DNA from: Novipirellula caenicola
GTDB lineage: Bacteria > Planctomycetota > Planctomycetia > Pirellulales > Pirellulaceae
Direction: 5' to 3'
Assembly (NCBI RefSeq): GCF_039545035.1
Contig: NZ_BAABRO010000007.1
Span: forward strand, 62,001 to 126,000
DNA length: 64,000 bases
Shown: piece by piece, positions 1 through 8,715 of the stretch
How positions within the stretch are numbered: position 1 is the stretch's first letter
Layout of the letters: each line of letters opens with the position of its first letter
Notes under the pieces: generated by a model
Seen by the model: the letters and a program-made list of their open reading frames with translations, nothing else
Told to the model about the DNA's origin: nothing
Database searches by the model: none
Made by a program: the position numbers and the translations under genes

Positions 1-1
1 G

Positions 2-907
2 CTGTTGAATCTGGGGTTCTCCGATGACCAAATCAAATCCTTGGCTCCTGGGCATGCGATCATCATCCATCCCGAAACGGGATTTCGGATCGAGCGTTTT
101 GCCGAAGAAAGATCGCCCGCCCACTGCTTCTTTGAATGGATCTACTTTGCCAACGTCGCCAGCACGTTGGATGATCGAAGTGTCTATCTGAGCCGTACGC
201 ATCTCGGCGAAGAACTAGCTCGTGCCGAACGCGCCCTTGGTCGTGTGCCATTGGATTGTGAAAACACGATCATCGTTCCGGTGCCTGACACCAGCAAAGC
301 GGCAGCCGACGCGATGGCGTTTGAGTTGTCGATCCCCTGCCGCGAAGGTTTGATTCGAAATCGCTATGCCGGCCGAACGTTTATCGAAGGTGGCGGCGCG
401 CGAAAGGCCAAGGCATCAGCGAAATACACGCCGCTTCGCGAAGTGCTCGAAGGCAAAACGGTGATCTTGGTCGAAGACTCGATCGTCCGCAGTACCACGA
501 TGAACGTCTTGTTGGACCGAATCCGCGAAGTCGGCGGCGCCAAAGAGATCCATGTTCGTGTCGCCTGTCCGCCGATCGTCGCGCCCTGCTTCTACGGGAT
601 CGACATGAGTACGATCGATCAGTTGATCGCACCAAAATACTTTGGCATCAACGGCGAATTGAGCGACGAGTCCCAGCAGCGATTGGCCGATGATCTCGGA
701 GCCGATTCGCTACGTTACCTGCCCGTCGACGCGATTGCGCGTGCGATTGGACTGCCCGAAGAAAAGTTGTGTCGTGCTTGTGTGACCGGAAATTACCCGA
801 CCGAATGCGGCCAACATCTTTACCAAATCGCGTTGGACAATCGCGGCAGCAACATCGATTCCAAGCGAACCTACGAACAGCTCGCCGCAGCATTGCAACA
901 GAGCTAG
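2..907 (+). CDS. purF: Amidophosphoribosyltransferase, C-terminal part (cut by window edge)
   Basis: Catalyses the first committed step of purine synthesis, PRPP plus glutamine to phosphoribosylamine, in the cytoplasm. The reading frame is open at the left edge, so the N-terminal Ntn-type glutaminase domain lies outside the window and about 300 residues remain. These show the phosphoribosyltransferase domain: a C-F-F-E-W-I-Y-F-A strand near residue 41, VPVPDTS near 92-98, and the PRPP loop [13 protein letters not shown] at 153-165. Cysteines near 41, 188/195 and the LCRACVTG motif (256, 259) match the ligand pattern of the [4Fe-4S] class (Bacillus-type PurF), by family knowledge. No neighbour shares the pathway. 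The displayed first Met is a TTG inside the gene, not the start. Confidence 0.93.
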   Translation: MLNLGFSDDQIKSLAPGHAIIIHPETGFRIERFAEERSPAHCFFEWIYFANVASTLDDRSVYLSRTHLGEELARAERALGRVPLDCENTIIVPVPDTSKAAADAMAFELSIPCREGLIRNRYAGRTFIEGGGARKAKASAKYTPLREVLEGKTVILVEDSIVRSTTMNVLLDRIREVGGAKEIHVRVACPPIVAPCFYGIDMSTIDQLIAPKYFGINGELSDESQQRLADDLGADSLRYLPVDAIARAIGLPEEKLCRACVTGNYPTECGQHLYQIALDNRGSNIDSKRTYEQLAAALQQS

Positions 908-946
908 TCTGTCGAACAGCTAAGCTTTTGAGCTTGTAGTGGTTTG

Positions 947-1043
947 TAGGTTGCGCAATCTTCCAGCCACCTCTCCCGGCGAAGCTGGGAGAGGTCGAAC
1001 GGGCCTTTCGGCCTCGTTCGGGTGAGGGCGACCGCGCAACCTA
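947..1043. repeat. Three-stem palindromic intergenic repeat (family A, copy 1)
   Basis: Nested inverted repeats fill most of the 340-base gap after purF. The outer arms are TAGGTTGCGC (947-956) and its complement (1034-1043). Inside are ACCTCTCCC (969-977) with GGGAGAGGT (987-995), and CGAAC (996-1000) with GTTCG (1016-1020). A related element lies at 39341-39402, with the same nine-base loop containing CGAAG between CTCCC and GGGAG. Its position beyond the purF stop could let it act as a terminator or mRNA-stabilising hairpin, but there is no U-tract. The rest of 908-1247 shows nothing recognisable. Confidence 0.75.
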
Positions 1044-1247
1044 GCTTGCCGCTCGCCACAGCTTACGCACGTTGGCACAGAGGCGTCGCCCTCAACCGCG
1101 CATCACTGAAGGCTCTGCTCGACCTTTCCCAAACTGCGTTTGAGAGAGCCAGCAGTACAGTGGTGTTAAGACACACGCTCATTCAGTAACCTCTTCGTCG
1201 ACGGCGAGGTCACTGCGAAATTAGCGAAAACAAAAAACACCGCCCCC

Positions 1248-2258
1248 ATGAAACTTGATCCGTCACTTCAATCGCTTGTCCTACGGGCCACGTCCGCCAG
1301 CGGCGTGAGCGATGCGGCGCTGATTCAATCGCTGTGGAGCGGCTATGGCAAGATCCTTCGCGTCCCGTTGACGTTCAGCGACACCGATCCCTCGCACCCC
1401 GCATCGGTCATCGTCAAACATGTCTCGCCTCCATGCGAGCAGCAAGGTTCGCCGGGGGCCTCGCATCCTCGCGGCTGGAACACCGATCAATCGCACCAGC
1501 GAAAAGTTCGCTCCTACGACGTCGAGGCAAGCTGGTATCGCGAGTATAGCGATCGCTGTGACGCGGCCTGCCGCGTCCCTGCATGCTTGCTCGCCGAATC
1601 GTTCGATGGCCAGTGGGTGTTTGTGCTCGAAGACCTGGATGCATCCGGGTTCGCCACGCGGAAATCGCATCTTGATCGTGACGGCGTGTTTGTCGTGTTG
1701 GCATGGTTAGCCCACTTTCACGCAACGTTTCTGTGCGAACCGCTTGAGGGTTTGTGGCCGGTCGGGACGTATTGGCATCTGGCGACTCGCCGCGACGAAT
1801 ATCAAGTGATGCAGTCGGGGAAATTGAAAGCGGCCGCTGCGGCGATCGACGCCCGCTTAAACGCGTGTCGTTTTCAGACGGCGGTGCATGGAGACGCCAA
1901 GGTCGCCAACTTCTGTTTCTCGGCCGACGGGACGCGGACCGCCGCCGTTGACTTTCAGTATGTCGGCCGCGGTTGTGGCATGAAGGACGTCGCCTATTTT
2001 CTTAGCAGCTGCATCTCCGAAGCCGAATGTGAGCGTAATGAATCGGTCTACCTCGATTTCTATTTTCGAGCCTTGCGTCAATCGCTCGCGTCTCGAAACA
2101 GCACGGTCGATGGTGATGCGCTCGAATCCGAGTGGCGTGCGATGTATTCATTTGCCTGGGCCGACTTCACGCGGTTTTTACTCGGATGGTGCCCCGGGCA
2201 TCACAAACTGAATCGTTACAGTCGACGCATCACTGAGCAAGTCCTGGCGGAGTGTTAG
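1248..2258 (+). CDS. Aminoglycoside-phosphotransferase-like kinase (ecdysteroid-kinase-like group)
   Basis: 336 residues with the protein-kinase-like APH fold. Visible motifs are a probable ATP lysine in VIVKHV (about 57), a following Glu in VEASWY (93), hinge-like FVLEDLD (125-131), the catalytic loop HGDAKVANF (214-222) with Asp216 and Asn221, and the Mg-binding DFQ (235-237). The sequence between the catalytic loop and DFQ (AVDFQYVGRG) is that of the EcKinase/DUF1679-like branch rather than of true aminoglycoside-resistance enzymes. The substrate is a small hydroxyl compound that cannot be named from sequence. No signal peptide, so cytoplasmic. It stands alone between two palindromic repeats, so context gives no pathway. 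Confidence 0.75.
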   Translation: MKLDPSLQSLVLRATSASGVSDAALIQSLWSGYGKILRVPLTFSDTDPSHPASVIVKHVSPPCEQQGSPGASHPRGWNTDQSHQRKVRSYDVEASWYREYSDRCDAACRVPACLLAESFDGQWVFVLEDLDASGFATRKSHLDRDGVFVVLAWLAHFHATFLCEPLEGLWPVGTYWHLATRRDEYQVMQSGKLKAAAAAIDARLNACRFQTAVHGDAKVANFCFSADGTRTAAVDFQYVGRGCGMKDVAYFLSSCISEAECERNESVYLDFYFRALRQSLASRNSTVDGDALESEWRAMYSFAWADFTRFLLGWCPGHHKLNRYSRRITEQVLAEC

Positions 2259-2325
2259 CTCGGGTGTATCAACACGATGTAACGTCGGGCTTTCTAAGGA
2301 CGTTCGGAACAATAAATGGTGGACG

Positions 2326-2393
2326 GTAGTGGACGAGGCAACGAGTCCTGCAGTTTCACTGAGCCAAAAAGGACTCGTTGCCTCGTCCACTAC
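2326..2393. repeat. Perfect 24-bp inverted repeat (family B, copy 1)
   Basis: Arms 2326-2349 and 2370-2393 are perfect complements (GTAGTGGACGAGGCAACGAG then TCCT) around a 20-base loop. A shorter relative with 12-bp arms GTAGTGGACGAG/CTCGTCCACTAC lies at 31768-31834, so this is a dispersed family. It sits between the convergent kinase gene and the minus-strand gene ending at 2501 and could terminate both, though no U-tract follows. Confidence 0.85.
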
Positions 2394-2500
2394 GGAAGAC
2401 GTCGCCCGTTATTCTTCCGACGGTCCTAAGCAGGTCGTTCGGTGTATACCGCTGAAGCGTCGGCTCAGACCATCATGTGGAATGACTCATATTGTCCTGC

Positions 2501-3556
2501 TTAATTCGTTGGTTCGTCTTTAGGCAGGATTTCTTCAGGGGTTTTCCAGGGGGTGCCCGCCAAGTAGCCACCCGGTTTCGCAAACGTGTCAAAGTAAAAA
2601 TCATACAGCGGAGAAAACTGCAAGCGAAAATCTTCGGAATCGCAATCGAAGAAATCGTCGGGGATCTCTTTGCCGAGACGCCAATCGAATACCCAGTTAT
2701 GTTGCTCTTTTGTAAGCCCAGTGAACAATCCGCCTGCCGCTGCGTTGATCACATAAGGCAGATACTTTCCCGATCCCGTGTGCTTCTTCCACTTGATCTC
2801 CGTCTCTCCGTAAAGATGCGGATGCTCTTTCGAAGTGCTGGTGTATTTAACGTGTGTCGGTAAATAGCCATACGCCTTCGATTGTGTTAGCTCGATGTCG
2901 AAATTCCCATAAGGCTCGTTCAGTTGCCATTTGCTGCGGATGTCCCCCTGAGTGATCGTTTCGGCTGATAGAAGCTTGCTCTTGGTGAAAAAAATCCGTT
3001 CGATCCATCCATACTGATTCATTGGGTTCCTTAAGAACATCGGATGCAGCACAAGGTCATCAAATGGGTCGAAGCCAATCGATTCGACGAGATTCTTCTC
3101 AAGGAAGTTTTTAGTCGTCTCGTCTTTCTGTCGCACCTTGTAGCCGCGGGCCGATGCACTGCCGTAATTTGCCTTCATTACCAAGCCGCACTGTAAAAGC
3201 TCCCTCCAAAACTGGCACTCATAGGGGCGATTGGTCTGCTCGACGCCAAGCACAGCACCGCTTGCCACGTATTTGAATGACGTCGACTTCAATCTCGCTT
3301 GCAGGTCATAAATGCGATTGATCCTCAAAGGCACGCGGCTTTTTATCGACGCATCGTAGGATTTGTGTGACTCGCCTGTCACCATCAGTGTATAGCGTTT
3401 GAGTACGTCGTCTCGCAGTAGCGTCAGATCCGTAATTCCCTGATAGACAAGATCAACCGTGTCCTGATCGCTTTTCGATTCCTCGCCCCAAAGGCTTGCC
3501 GCCAAGATGGGCTGGCACAACAAGAAAAGAAAAGTGGCTAAAGTGCGAAATCGCAT
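2501..3556 (-). CDS. Secreted hypothetical protein
   Basis: 351 residues from the ATG at 3556, chosen because AGGGA lies 5-9 bases upstream; the in-frame TTG five codons earlier has no such site. The N-terminus MRFRTLATFLFLLCQPILAAS is a clear signal peptide with likely cleavage after LAA, so the protein is exported. The mature part is rich in aromatic and charged residues and has no motif I recognise. Its length and mixed beta-type composition (repeated YG.F.IELT-like segments) resemble planctomycete outer-membrane sorting-type hypotheticals, but that is only an impression. It is a single gene, convergent with the upstream kinase. Confidence 0.6.
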   Translation of the reverse strand: MRFRTLATFLFLLCQPILAASLWGEESKSDQDTVDLVYQGITDLTLLRDDVLKRYTLMVTGESHKSYDASIKSRVPLRINRIYDLQARLKSTSFKYVASGAVLGVEQTNRPYECQFWRELLQCGLVMKANYGSASARGYKVRQKDETTKNFLEKNLVESIGFDPFDDLVLHPMFLRNPMNQYGWIERIFFTKSKLLSAETITQGDIRSKWQLNEPYGNFDIELTQSKAYGYLPTHVKYTSTSKEHPHLYGETEIKWKKHTGSGKYLPYVINAAAGGLFTGLTKEQHNWVFDWRLGKEIPDDFFDCDSEDFRLQFSPLYDFYFDTFAKPGGYLAGTPWKTPEEILPKDEPTN

Positions 3557-4083
3557 TGGTTTTCCCTGCAAGCTTCATGGAATCGCTGTCGTGGGGAGTG
3601 GTCGACCCCTTCCGCCGATAGCGGTGATGCTAACGTATGGGATTTGCGAGTCAAGCAAATGCTGCGGAGTGTTCGTCGGCTCTCTGCAAAGCGTTGTTGC
3701 GGTCACGCCTTGAATCTCACCTTCGTCGGAAAGTCTTCAAGCGGGGTGCTTTTCTAAAACACGACAGAAAGATTGATGCGACAGAAAAATTTTTTCACCG
3801 CGACGAAACCTTCTCTTTTTTTCCGTCGCATTAATGTTTCTGTCCGTAGGGTAAAAGCATTCGTGAATGCCGGTACCGTGTTTGGTGTTCAAGTGAAGGA
3901 GCCACGCCATGCGAGTGCGTATAGGAAAATGACTGTTTCCCCCGAGCACTTTGTATTCCTGGCACTTTGTGTCGACGCACCCCCGGAATTTGCCTGTGAC
4001 ATTGGCAATCCGTTAAACTTCGGAATGCGAATTCAACTGCGGTAGATCGATTGGGGTGTGCGGTGCCACAACCATCAGGTGCA
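3557..4083. other. Intergenic region without a gene
   Basis: About 527 bases between divergent genes. It holds one large palindrome (3763-3844, listed separately). The rest is low in recognisable signals: an A/T-rich stretch around 3785-3825, no convincing sigma-70 promoter pair, and no small ORF with a believable ribosome site. Confidence 0.5.
3763..3844. repeat. 27-bp imperfect inverted repeat
   Basis: The left arm (3763-3789, starting GACAGAAAGATTGATGCGAC) pairs with the right arm (3818-3844, ending GTCGCATTAATGTTTCTGTC) with only about three mismatches, around a 28-base loop. The arms end in A5/T5 runs facing the loop. It could be a bidirectional terminator-like hairpin or a non-autonomous mobile palindrome. 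It stands between the promoters of two divergent genes, which argues against a simple terminator role. Confidence 0.7.
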
Positions 4084-5976
4084 ATGATGCGAAAAAAAGA
4101 AGTGCTCGCAGCGATTCGGCGACGATATCGTGACCGCCAACCTCTGAACGTGTCCACGGTCAAACGCGAGGATCCTGAGCTGGTGGCCGCCGTGTACGAT
4201 GTGACGCCGTACTGGGGTTGGAAACAAGCGTTAGCGGACGCGGGGCTGTCTTACCAATCAATTCGAATCGAGGTTCGTGAAACGGTCCAGTGCCAATTGT
4301 GTGGGAAATCGTTTCGCTCGTTGCTGGGGCATTTGCGAATCCACGAAACCGACCCGGAAGACTACCGCGTCAAATACCCGGACGCGGAAATCGTATCCGA
4401 GTCGATGCGTCAAGCGTCGATGGGGCCTCGTTGCAAAATGCCAGCCCCTTGGCTACCGCACTGGGAACCCATTTATACACCCGAGTATGTACTGGACCGT
4501 GTGAAGGAGTACGCGGATCAAGGCATATGGATGGAATTGTCAACGATTGAGCGGTTAGATGCTTCGTTGCTTCGTGCGGTTCGATACCATTTGGACGTCA
4601 GCTGGGATGATGCCTTGCGATGGATCGGGTTGGATCCAGTCGTCTATCGGGGATGTTACCGGCCCGATGATTTTTCGTTGGCGGATCTGCAGGCGTTTTT
4701 AGAGCAGCGCCGCGCGGCGGGCCTGCTCAGTACTCCGGCAGCACTGTTTGCAACCTATGATGATCGTCATCGTCGTCCGCGAGTGTTCACTTGGGCGCTG
4801 CAGCGGTACGGCAACTGGTCCGCGGCACTTGATGCCGCAGGCGTCGATCGATCGGACCCGCTGTTTGGCGGTGATCGGTATCTGACAAAAGAGAGTGTGA
4901 TCGAAGACCTGCAGCGATTGCAGCACGAGTTGCCGGATATGTCACATACCACCGTCAGTCTGTTGCCCTACGGGATACAGTTGACCGGAGCAGCTACCCG
5001 GTACTATGGCGGTTGGGACGCCGCCTTGGACGCCGCAGACATTCCCGTTGATATTCGCCGCCGCATGGCGACTTACGATTCGGCGGACGAAGTCGTTGCG
5101 GGGATCACCCATCGATTGGAAAATGAATTCAGTGTTGCACCGCTAGATGTTTTCTTTGGCGCTCGTAGCGACATCCAATTGTGGAAAGCGGCGTTTCGTT
5201 TTTTCTCCAGCTGGCGATCTGCGGTGGTCAAATCAGGCGGCACATCCGCTCAAGTAAAGCAGGCGGCTGACACACCGCTGGGGACTCGGGCCAAGGTGCT
5301 TCGCGAGCTGCGACGGCGAAGCCATGATGTTCGCCAATTGGCTATCACCAGTCTGACCAGTGATGTTGCCGACAAACAACTTCATGCCATGGCATCGGGT
5401 TTTTTCGGTGATTGGCAATCCGCCGTGCGAGCGATTGGCGTCGATCCGAAATCCTATCATCAATGGAACTTGACGCCCCACCGAAAGTATGCGGATAAGG
5501 AATCGTTGTTGAAGGAAATTCGGCGACGCCGGCGGGCGGGCGAACCGTTGCACGCTCGCGGATTGACCAGCGGCGAACACGTCGATGTCCCGCTGCTGTA
5601 CACCGCGCGTAAGATGTTCGGAGATTGGGAATCGGCGATCCGTGCTGCGGGTATCGACTACGACACGATCGTTCGCAAACGACAAGACTATGATGCGTAC
5701 CGTGACCGTGTGTATCGAAGTTACACGTCGGCCGACCAAGTGACGCAGGAACTGAAGCGGCGTCATGCCGAGGGAATGCCGCTGAATGTGCGGGCGGTGA
5801 CCCACAGCAAAGAGGAAGAGTATCGTGATTTTGCACTCTTTCGTGCCGCCAAAGAGTACTTTGGTTCATGGGAGGCGGCGCTAACCGATGCGGGGATCGA
5901 CGTCGAGTCGATCCGCCCCGCTTGGGTGACCAAACGTGCCGAACGGCTGCGTCAAAAACAGCAGCGATCGCCTTGA
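4084..5976 (+). CDS. Multi-repeat DNA-binding-like protein with Ros/MucR-type zinc finger
   Basis: 630 residues from ATG 4084 (AGG upstream; the in-frame TTG at 4051 is less likely). About eight copies of a 55-65 residue unit run along the protein. Each begins with a helix such as VLREL.RR, goes through G.PL...., and ends FG.W..A...AGID (for example FGDWQSAVRAIGVD, FGDWESAIRAAGID, FGSWEAALTDAGID). This resembles the homing-endonuclease-associated repeat family (Pfam HNH_repeat). After the first unit lies a C-x2-C-x9-H-x3-H finger (Cys70, Cys73, His83, His87) followed by DPEDYRVKYP, the pattern of Ros/MucR regulators. No nuclease domain is visible. The likely role is sequence-specific DNA binding, acting alone; the target is unknown. 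There is no operon partner. Confidence 0.7.
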   Translation: MMRKKEVLAAIRRRYRDRQPLNVSTVKREDPELVAAVYDVTPYWGWKQALADAGLSYQSIRIEVRETVQCQLCGKSFRSLLGHLRIHETDPEDYRVKYPDAEIVSESMRQASMGPRCKMPAPWLPHWEPIYTPEYVLDRVKEYADQGIWMELSTIERLDASLLRAVRYHLDVSWDDALRWIGLDPVVYRGCYRPDDFSLADLQAFLEQRRAAGLLSTPAALFATYDDRHRRPRVFTWALQRYGNWSAALDAAGVDRSDPLFGGDRYLTKESVIEDLQRLQHELPDMSHTTVSLLPYGIQLTGAATRYYGGWDAALDAADIPVDIRRRMATYDSADEVVAGITHRLENEFSVAPLDVFFGARSDIQLWKAAFRFFSSWRSAVVKSGGTSAQVKQAADTPLGTRAKVLRELRRRSHDVRQLAITSLTSDVADKQLHAMASGFFGDWQSAVRAIGVDPKSYHQWNLTPHRKYADKESLLKEIRRRRRAGEPLHARGLTSGEHVDVPLLYTARKMFGDWESAIRAAGIDYDTIVRKRQDYDAYRDRVYRSYTSADQVTQELKRRHAEGMPLNVRAVTHSKEEEYRDFALFRAAKEYFGSWEAALTDAGIDVESIRPAWVTKRAERLRQKQQRSP

Positions 5977-6273
5977 AAACCTTGCCGACTGCCATTCCAC
6001 GGCATGTGCCATCGCAGCCGTGTCTGATCACTGCCTTCGCCCCAAGGTGGTGACGCGTCTTTGCGAGGTGCCCCGCTGCGCTCTGGCGAGCATTGCATAC
6101 CGAATGCAAGTGCCGTCCGCCAACAATATCACGTCATTCCGAGGCGGTCTTGTACCACCGAGGTCGTCCAGACGATTAGAATTGTGTGGCAGTGAGCGAG
6201 GGGGACAGGTTCGAGTCGAAACTGGGGTGTCGTTCGCTGCAAAAGCAAAAGCGAATCAATCGCATCGGGAAAA

Positions 6274-7566
6274 ATGGGAATGCCAAACTTGAAATTGAAA
6301 ACGATTTTGACTGTGTTGCTGTTGGTGTGTTTGTCGCTTCCGACCGCGTTTGGCGAGGATTTGGTCGAGCTTATGAACGGTTCCACCTTGACCGGCAAAA
6401 TGCTCGAGATTCGTAAGGACGCACGCGAGTTTGATTTTTCGTCCAAGTTTGGTCAGACCGCAGTGACGCGAACCTACTCGTACGCCAGCGTGCATGCGGT
6501 CACGTTCAACGGCAAACGTTTTGTCTTGACTCCCAAGCAAGCGACGTCGGAAGGCGAGACATCCACTGGCGGGATCACTCGAACGCCCGCCGAACTGCGA
6601 AAGTACATTGAACAAGTCGGTAGCACTCCGCCCGATTGGCTCGCGTCGACTGACATGAACCACCCCTCCTCGCTCGATCTCGACTGGCCACTGAAGGCGC
6701 CAGGGAAATGGGACGAGTCTAAAAATATCGGGCAATACATTTGGGGCCGCGTCAATCCAAACGTCTCGCGTTGGAAACCGGGCATCAAGTTGGTGCATCA
6801 TGTGATGGAACGTCATCAGCGTAACCCAACGCTGCTGAAACGTGACATGGAAAAACTCGGTGAGATGTACTTCACGTTGCTGCAAGATTACCCGCGTGCC
6901 GCCTATTGGTTGCAAAAAGCCAAGGTCTCGGCGACCACTCCGACCGGGATCCATCTGGCCGAATGTTATTGGCGTTTGGGCAGCAAGCCGATGGCAATGG
7001 AGATGCTGAAAGGCCGCAGTTTGCATCTCAACGCGATCAAGCTGCTGGGGGACATGGACGAAGTGGACAAGGCGATGGCGTTAACGGCAAGCTATGCCAA
7101 CACGAACGCGTTTAACGAAGCCTTCCTGAACGCTGGCGATGCGCTGCGAGGTGCCGGACGACTGGACGAGGCGATTGAGTACTACCAGCGAGTGCTGGAC
7201 ATCAACAAGGCCCGCAATGCCGAGTATTTGAAGCGGTACCAAGCCCGAGCCGCCGAATCGATTGAGGCAATCAAGTTGTTTGACAAGGCCGATGTCAGCC
7301 GGGTTGCCGATGGAACGTACACCGCCCACAGCACGGGATACAACGGCCAGATGAATGTGGAGGTGACGGTGGCGGATCAGAAAATTCGCGACGTTCGCGT
7401 GACCAAACACAGCGAAAAACAGTTTTACTCGGCGCTGACGGATACGACGACCCAAATCATCGACCAGCAAGGAATCCAGGATGTCGATGGTACCTCGGGA
7501 GCGACGATCACATCGCAAGCGATCGTCAGCGCGACCGCTCGCGCATTGGCAAAGGGTGCAAATTAG
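6274..7566 (+). CDS. Secreted TPR protein with C-terminal flavinylated FMN-binding domain
   Basis: 430 residues. A signal peptide (LKTILTVLLLVCLSLPTAFG) precedes a small N-terminal beta domain (VELMNGSTLTGKMLEI), a middle helical region with tetratricopeptide-like repeats (about 170-320), and a C-terminal FMN-binding domain (about 345-428). The latter ends in DGTSGATITS, the motif in which NqrC/NosR-type domains carry FMN on a threonine (expected near residue 411). Family knowledge says flavin transferase ApbE attaches the FMN; no apbE is in this window. It is the first gene of a coupled trio: GH62 begins directly after its stop and the iron-sulfur membrane protein follows. The inferred role is periplasmic electron transfer to or from that membrane protein. 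Confidence 0.8.
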   Translation: MGMPNLKLKTILTVLLLVCLSLPTAFGEDLVELMNGSTLTGKMLEIRKDAREFDFSSKFGQTAVTRTYSYASVHAVTFNGKRFVLTPKQATSEGETSTGGITRTPAELRKYIEQVGSTPPDWLASTDMNHPSSLDLDWPLKAPGKWDESKNIGQYIWGRVNPNVSRWKPGIKLVHHVMERHQRNPTLLKRDMEKLGEMYFTLLQDYPRAAYWLQKAKVSATTPTGIHLAECYWRLGSKPMAMEMLKGRSLHLNAIKLLGDMDEVDKAMALTASYANTNAFNEAFLNAGDALRGAGRLDEAIEYYQRVLDINKARNAEYLKRYQARAAESIEAIKLFDKADVSRVADGTYTAHSTGYNGQMNVEVTVADQKIRDVRVTKHSEKQFYSALTDTTTQIIDQQGIQDVDGTSGATITSQAIVSATARALAKGAN

Positions 7567-8715
7567 ATGACACATTTGTCGACTCGGATCACGAAGGCTG
7601 CGATGGGAATCAAACTTGCGTTGGCGGTATGCTCGCTGTTCGCTTACCTTGGGGGCGCGGCGGACGGGATAGCCCAAGAGCTGAATTCTTTCTCAACTTC
7701 CCAAACGCCGCTCGCACCTACGGCACCGTCTGAAAACGACCCGCTTCGAAGCGGCGATTTTCGCTGGCGTGTTAGCTCACCGCTGATTGCGGTGGATCCC
7801 GCACGGCTTCCCGAGTCGCCCCAACATCCTTGGCTGGCCCTGAAAGATCCTTCGATCGTGCGGCATCAAGGACGTTGGCATCTGTTTTGTACCTTGAGAA
7901 AAGCGAAGCAAGGCGACGGTCGTATTCGAATCGGGTATGCATCGTTTGTCGATTGGGCGGATGCGAGTGATGCCGATTGGAGTGTGCTGGATTTGACGTT
8001 GGGGTACCACGGAGCGCCTCAAATCTTCTACTTCGAGCCGCACCAGAAATGGTACTTGATCTACCAAGCCAGCGATGAGACTCGCAATTTGAAATACGGT
8101 CCGTGTTACTCGACCAATGATGATATTTCAAAACCCGACCGCTGGACTCGCCCCGAGCCGCTGTATGTTGTCAAAGAAGGCGCCAAGGCGGGGCTTGATT
8201 TTTGGCTGATCTGTGACGAGCAAAAGGCACATCTGTTCTTCACCACGTTGAACGGCCAAATGTGGCGAGCGGAAACGGCAAAGCAAGATTTTCCTAACCG
8301 CGGTTGGTCCGATCCCAAAATCGTGCTGAAGGCCGATATCTTCGAAGCTAGTCACACCTACAAATTGAAAGGCCAGAACCGGTTTTTAACCATCGTCGAG
8401 GCCCAGGCTGGCAAACGGCGCTACTTCAAAGCGTTCACCGCGGATGCGCTGGATGGACAGTGGACGCCATTGGCGGCAAGTCGCGATCAACCGTTCGTCT
8501 CGCCCAAAAATGTCGTCAACCAAAACGAGTCATGGGCGACGTCCTACAGTCACGGCGAATTGATCCGCGATGGATCGAGTGAAACGATGGAGATTGATCC
8601 CGCCGAACTTCGTTTGTTGTTCCAAGGTGCCAGCGATGCCGAGTATCAAAGTGGGAACTATGGACAGATTCCGTGGCGATTGGGGCTTCTGGAATTGCAA
8701 GGTTCCGCAAAATGA
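7567..8715 (+). CDS. GH62 family alpha-L-arabinofuranosidase
   Basis: 382 residues with a signal peptide (LALAVCSLFAYLGGAADGIAQ), so exported. The mature protein follows the GH62 pattern closely: FRWRVSSPLI, ALKDPSIVRHQGRWHLF (catalytic base Asp in LKDP), GYHGAPQIFYF, KWYLIYQ, LDFWLICDE, IFEASHTYKLKGQNRFL (acid Glu in FEA) and SHGELIRDG. GH62 enzymes remove arabinose from arabinoxylan. Its start codon abuts the stop of the FMN-binding gene, and its stop overlaps the next start as ATGA, so all three are probably co-translated. A glycosidase between two redox genes is unexpected. The fold family is clear; substrate specificity is inferred. Confidence 0.9.
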   Translation: MTHLSTRITKAAMGIKLALAVCSLFAYLGGAADGIAQELNSFSTSQTPLAPTAPSENDPLRSGDFRWRVSSPLIAVDPARLPESPQHPWLALKDPSIVRHQGRWHLFCTLRKAKQGDGRIRIGYASFVDWADASDADWSVLDLTLGYHGAPQIFYFEPHQKWYLIYQASDETRNLKYGPCYSTNDDISKPDRWTRPEPLYVVKEGAKAGLDFWLICDEQKAHLFFTTLNGQMWRAETAKQDFPNRGWSDPKIVLKADIFEASHTYKLKGQNRFLTIVEAQAGKRRYFKAFTADALDGQWTPLAASRDQPFVSPKNVVNQNESWATSYSHGELIRDGSSETMEIDPAELRLLFQGASDAEYQSGNYGQIPWRLGLLELQGSAK

